This document shows positions 1-5,208 of a stretch of 6,789 nt of DNA, one piece after another. Under the pieces are notes generated by a model, which was not told the origin of the DNA, did no database searches, and saw only the letters and a program-made list of their open reading frames with translations. The stretch is from Acidimicrobiia bacterium. Its GTDB lineage: Bacteria; Actinomycetota; Acidimicrobiia; Acidimicrobiales; AC-14. Position 1 is the stretch's first letter, and the number at the start of each line of letters is the position of its first letter. The stretch covers positions 1 to 6,789 of the forward strand of contig JAFAUA010000160.1 in NCBI GenBank assembly GCA_019243595.1, in the 5' to 3' direction. The position numbers and the translations under genes were made by a program.

Positions 1-757
1 GGGGCCAGCGGTCCTCCGGGATCGCCGCCAGGACCTCCCCAGGAACCAGGCCGACGAGTTCGGCCCGTGCGATTTCTGTGTCCTTCGCTTCCGCCTCCTG
101 TGCGACGGCGTCGTAGGCCTGGGCTGGGCCTACTGTCCGCCAGTCGACGAGGTTCATCGACACCTGGGCCCGGCCCTCGAGGTCGAGTCCCAGCGCCCGA
201 ACCGCCGGCCCTCGGACGGCAGTGGCGATCTCGGCCGCAACGCTGACGTCCGTGCCAGGCACGAGCCAGACGTTGTAGGCGATCAGCACCGGCCGGGCGC
301 CGACGCAGATGGCGCCCGCCGTGGGGTGCGGCGACGACGGGCCGACGTCCGGTGCCAGGGAGTCGAACGCCGACCGCCGGACCTCGGGCAGGGAGCGGTG
401 CGGCCCGTAGAGGAAGCAGGGCACAGCCAGCTCGTTCGCGGCCCAGCTGGCGAAGCGGTCCCTCGCGGCGACCGCGTCGGCCATCGTGGACCCTTCCAGC
501 GGCACGAACGGCACGACGTCGACTGCGCCCAGCCGCGGGTGGGCGCCGGCGTGCGCCCGGAGGTCGATGGTGCTGACGCCCACCGCGGTCAGGGCGCGCG
601 CCGCGCTCTCGATTTCCGGCCCGGCCAGGGTGAACACCGCCCGGTTGTGACGTCGGTCGGCGTGCACGTCGAGCAACGACGGGCCGCTCGCGGCCCTGAG
701 TCCGTCGAGCACGACCTCGCTCGCCCCCTCGCTGACGTTGATGACGCACTCGAGCAC
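1..757 (-). CDS. ftcD: Glutamate formimidoyltransferase, 3' end outside the window
   Basis: Enzyme that moves the formimino group between N-formimidoylglutamate and tetrahydrofolate (histidine breakdown / one-carbon metabolism); cytoplasmic. The translation opens with the family N-terminus LECVINVSEG and carries HAGAHPRLGAVDV (residues 69-81); by alignment from memory with vertebrate FTCD, His73 is the catalytic histidine. Further family segments are FLYG, the PDVGPSSPHPTAGA stretch, LIAYNVWL and AQVSMNLVDW, and near the window edge LVGLVP. 252 codons are visible; the last part of the C-terminal subdomain lies beyond base 1, so whether a cyclodeaminase domain follows cannot be seen. The GTG at 757-755 is forced as start: an in-frame TGA sits at 763-761, one codon upstream. 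No Shine-Dalgarno is visible. Its 5' end is 22 bp from the divergent oxidoreductase start. Family assignment is secure; actual substrate in this organism is inferred. Confidence 0.93.
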   Translation of the reverse strand, partial: MLECVINVSEGASEVVLDGLRAASGPSLLDVHADRRHNRAVFTLAGPEIESAARALTAVGVSTIDLRAHAGAHPRLGAVDVVPFVPLEGSTMADAVAARDRFASWAANELAVPCFLYGPHRSLPEVRRSAFDSLAPDVGPSSPHPTAGAICVGARPVLIAYNVWLVPGTDVSVAAEIATAVRGPAVRALGLDLEGRAQVSMNLVDWRTVGPAQAYDAVAQEAEAKDTEIARAELVGLVPGEVLAAIPEDRWP

Positions 758-763
758 CGCTCA

Positions 764-769
764 TAAGGT
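764..769 (+). promoter_or_regulatory. Candidate -10 hexamer (TAAGGT) for the LLM oxidoreductase gene
   Basis: TAAGGT fits TAnnnT and ends 10 nt before the ATG at 780, so a transcript starting about 7 nt downstream would have a leader of only a few bases. No convincing -35 was found: TTGATG at 738-743 is 20 bp away, which is long. It lies within the 22-bp divergent spacer. Weak, pattern-based call. Confidence 0.35.
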
Positions 770-779
770 CGCACACGAC

Positions 780-1778
780 ATGGACGTCGGCCTGGCCCTC
801 CCGCAGTTCGACTTCTCGATTCCCGGCGAGCGGCCCCTGCGCTGGCAGACGGCGTGCGATTGGGCGCAGCGGGCCGAAGGGCTCGGTTTCGGCTCGGTCT
901 GGCTGGCGGACCATCTGTTCTGGGACCTGGAGCGATACGGCGGGCCCGAGGGGACGTACGACGTCTACGACCCCCTCGCCGGGCTCGCCGCTCTGGCTCG
1001 CCTGACGACACAGGTGCGGCTCGGGCTTCTCGTCACCAGCGTGCCGCTGCGGCCGCCCTCGGTCCTGGCCAAGGCCTTGTCGACCCTCGACGTCGTCTCC
1101 GGAGGACGCCTGATCGCCGGCCTGGGGGCCGGGAACTACGCGCCCGAGCTCGACGCCGCGGGTGTCGGTCTCGAACCACCACGGACCCGCCTCGAACGAC
1201 TGGAAGAAGCCATCGATGTGCTCGACGGGCTGTTCGCCGGCGGGCCGTTCACCTACCACGGGCGCCACTACCGGACTCGGAACGCTCGGTGCCTGCCGCG
1301 ACCGGTGCAGCGGCCGCGTCCAGCCATCTGGGTCGGCGGCAAGGGCGACCGGCTCCTGGACCTGTGCGCCCGCCGCGCCGACGGCTGGAACACGGCCTGG
1401 GCGTGGACCTTCGACGATTACCGGCAGCGGCTCGCCGTGCTCGACCGGGCCTGCGAGCGCGCCGGCCGCGATCCCGACACGATCACCCTGTCCGTCGGCC
1501 TCTACACCCTCGTCGGCGAAGACGAGGCCGACCTGCGACGACGCTTCGAGCGTCTCCGCGACCGCACTCCTGGCGGGATCCTCGGTGACACGACGCTCGA
1601 GGAGTGGCGCACCGGCCGCCTCGTCGGCACCGTCGACGAGGTGGCCGAGCAGCTCGCTCGCTGGCAGCAGCTCGGCGTGCATTCGCTCATCGCGAGCGCC
1701 GCGGCAGTACCGTTCGCGATCGTGGACGATGACGCTGTCGATCTGGTAGCGGCGGCCTGTAGCCTGGTACCGCGATGA
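780..1778 (+). CDS. LLM-class (luciferase-like) F420/flavin-dependent oxidoreductase
   Basis: A 332-residue TIM-barrel protein of the bacterial luciferase-like superfamily, whose members use F420 or FMN in cytoplasmic redox reactions. Seen: beta-1 start DVGLALPQF (residues 2-10), [17 protein letters not shown] (32-48), [20 protein letters not shown] (63-82), [20 protein letters not shown] (87-106), [14 protein letters not shown] (107-120), then [21 protein letters not shown] and a C-terminal [18 protein letters not shown] helix, all standard for the family. Length is typical. I chose ATG 780 because the sequence there begins directly with the barrel strand; an earlier in-frame start at 738 would add residues foreign to the family and overlap the divergent gene. 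Stop overlaps the tatA start (ATGA, 1775-1778). Actinobacterial context favours F420 over FMN, but that is inference and the substrate is unknown. Confidence 0.93.
   Translation: MDVGLALPQFDFSIPGERPLRWQTACDWAQRAEGLGFGSVWLADHLFWDLERYGGPEGTYDVYDPLAGLAALARLTTQVRLGLLVTSVPLRPPSVLAKALSTLDVVSGGRLIAGLGAGNYAPELDAAGVGLEPPRTRLERLEEAIDVLDGLFAGGPFTYHGRHYRTRNARCLPRPVQRPRPAIWVGGKGDRLLDLCARRADGWNTAWAWTFDDYRQRLAVLDRACERAGRDPDTITLSVGLYTLVGEDEADLRRRFERLRDRTPGGILGDTTLEEWRTGRLVGTVDEVAEQLARWQQLGVHSLIASAAAVPFAIVDDDAVDLVAAACSLVPR
1760..1765 (+). promoter_or_regulatory. Candidate -10 hexamer (TAGCCT) for tatA inside the upstream gene
   Basis: TAGCCT fits TAnnnT and lies 9 nt ahead of the tatA ATG, which has no Shine-Dalgarno. 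It would give an almost leaderless transcript independent of the upstream oxidoreductase. It sits inside codons of that gene, so it may be chance; translational coupling through ATGA would also explain tatA expression. Confidence 0.3.
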
Positions 1779-2089
1779 GCCTCGGAGCACCCGAACTGAT
1801 CATCATCCTGATCATCGTCCTGTTGCTGTTCGGCACCACGCGACTGCCCAAGCTCGCCCGTTCGCTCGGTGAAGCGTCCCGCGAGTTCAAGAAGGGCGCC
1901 GAGGAGCGCGAGAGGGAGGAGGCGGCGAAGGCGACGCAATCTGCGCCCACCGCCCCCACGACCCCTCCGGCCGCGCCTCCTGCCGCCGACCCGAGCGACC
2001 AGGTCACGATGAGCCGGGCCGAGCTCGACGCCCTGCTGGCGAGGGAACGCGCCGCCGGCAAGGACGTCCCGCCGCCCGCCCAGGGATAG
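1775..2089 (+). CDS. tatA: Sec-independent (twin-arginine) translocase subunit TatA/TatE family
   Basis: A 104-residue membrane protein of the twin-arginine export system, which moves folded proteins across the cytoplasmic membrane. Seen: short N-terminus with Glu7, a hydrophobic helix at residues 8-19, the diagnostic FG hinge at 19-20, and an amphipathic basic helix ([20 protein letters not shown], 22-41). An acidic/charged stretch, a Pro/Ala/Thr-rich disordered part (about 55-73) and a short C-terminal helix ([17 protein letters not shown]) follow. The hinge reads FGTTRLP, as in TatA; TatB proteins usually have GP after the helix, so I favour TatA, although in mycobacteria the Tat gene near sigE is tatB. 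Start overlaps the preceding stop by ATGA, suggesting translational coupling. sigE follows after about 35 bp. Confidence 0.9.
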   Translation: MSLGAPELIIILIIVLLLFGTTRLPKLARSLGEASREFKKGAEEREREEAAKATQSAPTAPTTPPAAPPAADPSDQVTMSRAELDALLARERAAGKDVPPPAQG

Positions 2090-2095
2090 CCAGGG

Positions 2096-2121
2096 GGAAC
2101 CGGCCCCTCCCGGCCGTCGTT
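2096..2121 (+). promoter_or_regulatory. ECF-sigma-type promoter (GGAAC-N17-CGTT) in front of sigE
   Basis: GGAAC at 2096-2100 (within GGGGGAACC) and CGTT at 2118-2121 are 17 bp apart. This matches the general consensus of ECF sigma factors related to SigE (GGAAC at -35, cGTT at -10). It fills the 36-bp gap between tatA and the sigma gene, so it most likely drives the sigma factor and anti-sigma gene, probably by autoregulation. The expected start of transcription, 5-7 nt after the -10, falls at about 2126-2128, on the ATG itself. Confidence 0.7.
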
Positions 2122-2125
2122 AGTG

Positions 2126-2632
2126 ATGGCGGGTGAGGGGGCACCCACCTGGGATGATGTCGCCCGTAGCCACGGGCGGTTCCTCTACACGGTGGCGTAC
2201 CGCCTCACGGGGAACCGAGAGGATGCTGAAGACCTCGTGCAGGAGGTGCTGTTGCGGGTACGCCGGGGGCTCGAGACCTACCAGCCGGGTTCGATGGAAG
2301 GCTGGCTCAGCCGGATCGCGACCAACGCCTTCCTCGACGACGTCCGTCGACGCAAGCGCCGTCCCGAGGATCGGCTGCCGGATGACCCCGACTGGGTGTT
2401 GCCGCCGACACGCGGTGCCGACGAGGCGCTGGCCGCCGAGGCCCTCCCCGACGACGTCCAAGCGGCCCTCGCCCGCCTGCCCGAGGACTTCCGGGCCGCC
2501 GTCGTCCTGTGCGACGTCGCGGGTCGCTCGTACCAGGAGATCGGGGAGTCGCTGGGCATCCCGGTCGGGACGGTTCGCAGCCGGATCCACCGGGGGCGGG
2601 CCATGCTGCGAAAGCTGTTGGGTCCCACATGA
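2126..2632 (+). CDS. sigE: ECF sigma factor, SigE/RpoE-like
   Basis: An extracytoplasmic-function sigma factor (168 residues) that directs RNA polymerase to stress promoters. Region 2 covers about residues 16-79: FLYTVAYRLTGNREDAEDLVQEV (19-41), with the DAEDLVQEV core-binding signature, then EGWLSRIATNAFLDDVRRRKRR (58-79). Region 4 covers about 108-165: LARLPEDFRAAVVLCDVAG, then the helix-turn-helix YQEIGESLGIPVGTVRSRIHRGR (136-158). No region 3, as expected for ECF. ATG 2126 is preferred over the adjacent GTG at 2123 because the predicted transcript start falls there; no Shine-Dalgarno precedes either. The stop overlaps the anti-sigma start (ATGA, 2629-2632). With an anti-sigma gene directly behind and htrA nearby, this is probably the counterpart of mycobacterial SigE; the family is certain, the orthology is inferred from context. 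Confidence 0.92.
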   Translation: MAGEGAPTWDDVARSHGRFLYTVAYRLTGNREDAEDLVQEVLLRVRRGLETYQPGSMEGWLSRIATNAFLDDVRRRKRRPEDRLPDDPDWVLPPTRGADEALAAEALPDDVQAALARLPEDFRAAVVLCDVAGRSYQEIGESLGIPVGTVRSRIHRGRAMLRKLLGPT

Positions 2633-3399
2633 GCACGACGCCCCATCTCAGCGATCTCCTCAGCGCCTACCTCGACGGCGAGCTGACGCCGGCCGAGCAG
2701 GAGGGCCTGCGCGCCCACCTCGACATCTGTCCCGAGTGCCGCCGCGAGCTGCAGCTCATCGGCGAGGGACGGTCGCTCCTCCGGGAGCTGCCGTCGGTCG
2801 ACCCGCCCTTCGGCTTCTACGAGCGGATGCTCCGGTCCCCCAATCGCCCGGCCCGTACGGCCGTGGCCGCCCTGACCGGCGCCGCCGCCGTGTTCGTGGC
2901 GATGATGGCCTTCGCCGCGCCGCGGGAGTCGCCCGTGTCACCGCAGGTCGCCCAGCTCGTCGCGGCGCGCACGGCGTCTCCGTTGCCGTCGCAGTTGTCC
3001 GCGGGTTCCCGCGCCGGCGCCGGACCCTCGCAGCTGGCTGCCGGATACCGGCGGCTGGGCGCCTACCGCCAGGGCGATGTCGTGCAGCTGGTCTACAGCG
3101 ACGGGCTCGCGGACCTGTCGCTTTTCCAGCAGGACGGCGGCCTCGATCCCGGCGACCTCCCGGCGCAGCACCGCAGCGTCACGATGGCCGGGCACCGGGC
3201 GTGGGCGTTCTCGTGGCCGGGCGGAGAGGCGCTCGTGTGGACGGCCGGGCACACGGTGTACACGCTCATGGGCAACGTGCAGCCCGACGAACTGCGCAGG
3301 GTCGCGGCGTCGGTGCCTGTGCACCGCTCCACGTCAGTGGGCCACCACCTGCGGCAGGCCTGCCGCGTGCTGGTGGAGTCCTTCCGGGGCGGGCGCTAG
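2629..3399 (+). CDS. rseA: Membrane anti-sigma factor: zinc-finger (ZAS) domain, one TM helix, RseB/MucB-C-like outer domain
   Basis: A 256-residue protein expected to hold the adjacent sigma factor at the membrane. Seen: an N-terminal zinc anti-sigma domain with LSAYLDGELTPAEQ (residues 11-24) and the H-x3-C-x2-C motif at His30, Cys34, Cys37. A hydrophobic helix follows at about 77-97, then a Ser/Ala/Pro linker (98-135), then an outer domain of about 95 residues. That domain has VYSDGLADLSLF (155-166) and YTLMGNVQPDELRRVAASV (211-229), the same order and spacing style as the C-terminal domain of RseB/MucB (SDGL..S.. and a VVGE-pp-RIA-S end). So the sigma-binding and RseB-like parts seem joined in one chain. 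ATG 2629 overlaps the sigma stop, giving coupled translation; no upstream start makes sense. Anti-sigma role is secure; the RseB likeness is my reading of motifs, without a profile search. Gene symbol is by analogy with mycobacterial rseA. Confidence 0.87.
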   Translation: MSTTPHLSDLLSAYLDGELTPAEQEGLRAHLDICPECRRELQLIGEGRSLLRELPSVDPPFGFYERMLRSPNRPARTAVAALTGAAAVFVAMMAFAAPRESPVSPQVAQLVAARTASPLPSQLSAGSRAGAGPSQLAAGYRRLGAYRQGDVVQLVYSDGLADLSLFQQDGGLDPGDLPAQHRSVTMAGHRAWAFSWPGGEALVWTAGHTVYTLMGNVQPDELRRVAASVPVHRSTSVGHHLRQACRVLVESFRGGR

Positions 3400-3412
3400 G
3401 CGTTTCGCACTC

Positions 3413-3567
3413 GCAAGCAGAGCTTGCTCGGCGAGCTAATCGTGCTCCGGGCGACCGGCAAAGCCAGCTCGCCCTCCGCCGCTCTTCCTTACCCGCCATT
3501 CAGAGCGGCGCCTTCGGCGCGTGCGCGGCCAGCGGGATGATCCGGGAGCTGCGCGCTAGTTGCGGCT
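3413..3567. repeat. Cluster of inverted repeats in the convergent spacer between rseA and whiB
   Basis: The 169-bp gene-free spacer (3400-3568) is packed with stems: a 6-bp hairpin 3413-3418/3422-3427 (GCAAGC, loop AGA); an 8-bp pair 3430-3437/3466-3473 (GGCGAGCT/AGCTCGCC) enclosing CCGG-GCGA-CCGG at 3447-3458 (a GNRA-type loop); a 9-bp pair 3477-3485/3502-3510 (CGCCGCTCT/AGAGCGGCG); an alternative 5-bp hairpin 3508-3520 (loop TTC); and a 6-bp stem with one G-T pair at 3547-3552/3562-3567. No T-tract follows any of them. Between two converging genes, a bidirectional terminator without U-tract is the simplest reading; an extragenic repeat element or structured RNA is possible. No credible ORF is seen in the spacer. 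Confidence 0.55.
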
Positions 3568-3568
3568 G

Positions 3569-3826
3569 TTAGGAGTCGATCGGCTCCAGGATGGCGTCGG
3601 CGGCCGTCCGGCGGCGGCGGGCGATCCGGCGGCGTTCACGCTCGGATGTGCCGCCCCACACGCCGTGGTCGATGCCGTTGCGGAGGGCGTACTCGAGGCA
3701 GGGTGCCTTGACCGGGCAGTCGGCGCAGATGCGCCGGGCGATCTCGACACCGACACCGTCGCTGGGGAAGAACCTCGAGGGCGGTTCGTCGCGACACCGT
3801 CCCCTTGCCATCCACTCCTCAGTCAT
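3569..3826 (-). CDS. WhiB-family iron-sulfur transcriptional regulator
   Basis: An 85-residue Wbl protein; the family binds a [4Fe-4S] cluster, often responds to redox or nitric oxide, and usually acts with the housekeeping sigma factor. Seen: four cluster cysteines at 11, 34, 37 and 43 (C-x22-C-x2-C-x5-C), FFPSDG (19-24), the GVWGG turn (55-59) followed by TSERERRRIARRRR, the basic DNA-binding tail. The start is fixed by a GAGGAGG ribosome site 8 nt upstream of ATG 3826; an in-frame extension to 3871 would begin inside the -10 of the putative promoter. It lies on the opposite strand between the anti-sigma gene and htrA, transcribed away from htrA, and is preceded by an ECF-type promoter. I could not assign a WhiB subtype from sequence alone. 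Confidence 0.93.
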   Translation of the reverse strand: MTEEWMARGRCRDEPPSRFFPSDGVGVEIARRICADCPVKAPCLEYALRNGIDHGVWGGTSERERRRIARRRRTAADAILEPIDS

Positions 3827-3834
3827 GGCGCAAG

Positions 3835-3841
3835 CCTCCTC
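3835..3841 (-). promoter_or_regulatory. Strong ribosome binding site of whiB (GAGGAGG)
   Basis: Reading the minus strand, GAGGAGG ends 8 nt before the ATG at 3826. It is one of only two clear Shine-Dalgarno sequences in the window and decides the whiB start against the longer open frame. Confidence 0.8.
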
Positions 3842-3869
3842 GGCTTCCTCGGTGCCCGTCCTCAGCGTC

Positions 3870-3896
3870 AACGGCTCTGCGCAGAGGGAGGTTCCC
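3870..3896 (-). promoter_or_regulatory. ECF-sigma-type promoter (GGAAC-N17-CGTT) in front of whiB
   Basis: On the minus strand GGGAAC occupies 3896-3891 and CGTT 3873-3870, with exactly 17 bp between GGAAC and CGTT, the same elements and spacing as in front of sigE (both read GGGAACC). Transcription would begin near 3863, leaving a leader of roughly 35-40 nt that contains the GAGGAGG ribosome site. The likely user is the sigma factor encoded 1 kb away. Confidence 0.65.
3875..3886. promoter_or_regulatory. Perfect 12-bp palindrome in the whiB promoter spacer (operator candidate)
   Basis: CTCTGCGCAGAG is a perfect two-fold symmetric site lying between the -35 and -10 of the putative whiB promoter. 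A dimeric regulator bound there would block or reshape the promoter. It could instead be chance in GC-rich DNA; no second copy was noticed in the window. Confidence 0.4.
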
Positions 3897-3981
3897 TACT
3901 TCTACGACGGCTCTGGGAGCCTCGGATGATGCAGTCTTGGGCAAGATCTGGCGTTGTCCCCATTCGAAAGGCCGCAACCCC

Positions 3982-5187
3982 GTGGATGATGATCGCCCTA
4001 CCTGGGAGCCACCTGTGGACGACAGGTTCGCGACGCCCTATCCCAGCTACGCGCCGCGTGTGGAGGAGCCGGCGCCGGCCACGTCGACACCCCCCGTTGC
4101 CCCGTCCCGCAACTGGCTATGGGCGGCGCTGATCGGCGCCCTGGTCGGCGCCGTGATCGCCGGTGGGCTGGTCGCCGCCTTTGGGCGCAAGACCACCACG
4201 CAGACCGTCACGGGATTCGGCCCCAACAGCAGCAAGCTGGTCACGGGCGACGTGCAGAGCGTGTTGTCGAAGGTCGAGCCGGGCGTGGTCAACGTCCGCA
4301 CCCAAGGGTTCAGCCAGAACGAGTTCTTCCAGCCGACGCCGGAGCAGGGGGCGGGCACCGGAATGGTCATCACGTCCGACGGCGACGTCCTCACCAATGC
4401 CCACGTGGTCGCAGGCGCCACGAACATCAAGGTGACGCTGACCACCGACAACAAGACCTACGACGCCACCTTGCTCGGCAGCGATCCGACCGCAGACGTG
4501 GCCGTCATCAAGATGCAGGGCGTCAGCAACCTGAAGACGGTGACGCTCGGCCGGTCCTCCTCGCTGCGCGTCGGCGACGACGTCGTCGCCATCGGCAACG
4601 CCCTGGCGCTTCCGGGCGGGCCGACGGTCACCCACGGCATCGTCTCCGCGCTCGACCGCACGATCGACGCCCAGGACGAGCGCCTCGAACACGTCATCCA
4701 GACCGACGCCGCCATCAACCCCGGGAACTCAGGCGGCCCGCTGGCCAACGCCGCCGGAGAGGTGATCGGCATGAACACGGCGGTCGCCGGCCAGGCCCAG
4801 AACATCGGCTTCGCCATCGCCATCGACACGGTCAAGCCGATCGCCGACCAGCTGAAGCAGGGCAAGGGCTCGGTCAAGGCGGCGGCGTTTCTCGGTGTCT
4901 CCACGGTGACCGTCACGAGCGACATTCAGCAGCGCCTCGGACTGTCGGCCTCGAGCGGCGCCCTCGTGCAGGACGTCACGACTGGTTCAGGCGCCGACAA
5001 TGCCGGACTGCAGTCCGGCGACGTCATCGTGAAGTTCGGCGGCGAAGCGATCTCGTCGGCCGACGACCTCAGCGCCGCCGTCCGCAAACATCAGCCGGGT
5101 GACAAGGTCGACGTCACCTATCAACGGGGCAATCAGAAGCTGACGGCGTCGATAACACTCGGCTCGCGACCCACGGGAACGGGATGA
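3982..5187 (+). CDS. htrA: Membrane-anchored HtrA/DegP-like serine protease with PDZ domain
   Basis: An envelope quality-control protease (401 residues from the chosen start). Layout: an acidic, Pro-rich cytoplasmic N-terminus (1-42), a single membrane helix (about 45-67), a linker, a trypsin-like domain and a C-terminal PDZ domain (about 297-395). The catalytic triad is visible: His141 in LTNAHVV, Asp172 in DPTADVAVIK, Ser250 in NPGNSGGPL. The PDZ carries FLGVSTVTV and AGLQSGDVIVKFGGEAI. The start is uncertain: GTG 3982 has a weak AAAGG 11 nt upstream; GTG 4015, with GGGAG 6 nt upstream, would remove 11 residues without touching any domain. The open frame continues back to 3805 but would overlap whiB and has no family likeness. 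Close to sigE-rseA as in mycobacteria, it probably acts in the same stress response; no GGAAC/CGTT promoter was found for it. Confidence 0.93.
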   Translation: MDDDRPTWEPPVDDRFATPYPSYAPRVEEPAPATSTPPVAPSRNWLWAALIGALVGAVIAGGLVAAFGRKTTTQTVTGFGPNSSKLVTGDVQSVLSKVEPGVVNVRTQGFSQNEFFQPTPEQGAGTGMVITSDGDVLTNAHVVAGATNIKVTLTTDNKTYDATLLGSDPTADVAVIKMQGVSNLKTVTLGRSSSLRVGDDVVAIGNALALPGGPTVTHGIVSALDRTIDAQDERLEHVIQTDAAINPGNSGGPLANAAGEVIGMNTAVAGQAQNIGFAIAIDTVKPIADQLKQGKGSVKAAAFLGVSTVTVTSDIQQRLGLSASSGALVQDVTTGSGADNAGLQSGDVIVKFGGEAISSADDLSAAVRKHQPGDKVDVTYQRGNQKLTASITLGSRPTGTG

Positions 5188-5195
5188 GGCGCCGG

Positions 5196-5201
5196 TAGCA
5201 T
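5196..5201 (+). promoter_or_regulatory. Candidate -10 hexamer (TAGCAT) for the 5209 gene and surE
   Basis: TAGCAT fits TAnnnT and ends 7 nt before the ATG at 5209, which would put transcription start on the start codon. The nearby GGAG (5203-5206) is only 2 nt from the ATG, too close to work as a normal ribosome site, which favours leaderless translation. No clear -35. Confidence 0.4.
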
Positions 5202-5208
5202 CGGAGTC

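Noticed and set aside
326..766. Plus-strand open frames over the formimidoyltransferase
   Set aside because: The minus strand encodes an unmistakable enzyme here; the plus frames are low-complexity shadows.
738..779. Earlier start of the LLM oxidoreductase
   Set aside because: It adds 14 residues outside the family and overlaps the divergent gene; ATG 780 begins at the first barrel strand.
2044..2068. GGAAC inside tatA as a further ECF promoter
   Set aside because: The downstream box reads CGTC instead of CGTT, the spacing is one base shorter and it lies within codons.
2133..3572. Long plus-strand open frame (479 codons) across sigE and rseA
   Set aside because: It is out of frame with two clearly recognisable genes; its translation is Arg/Pro/Gly-rich, the typical shadow in GC-rich DNA.
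3827..3871. N-terminal extension of WhiB to 3871
   Set aside because: The TTG start would lie in the -10 of the putative promoter, and the strong GAGGAGG site points to ATG 3826.
3805..3981. N-terminal extension of HtrA to 3805
   Set aside because: It would overlap whiB, has Arg/Ser/Pro-rich shadow composition and no family likeness.
4119..5102. Long plus-strand open frame inside htrA
   Set aside because: Arg/Gly-rich shadow of the HtrA reading frame, which has intact catalytic motifs.
5176..5201. GGAAC at the end of htrA as an ECF promoter for the 5209 gene
   Set aside because: No CGTT at 15-18 bp; the TAGCAT box fits a housekeeping-type promoter better.
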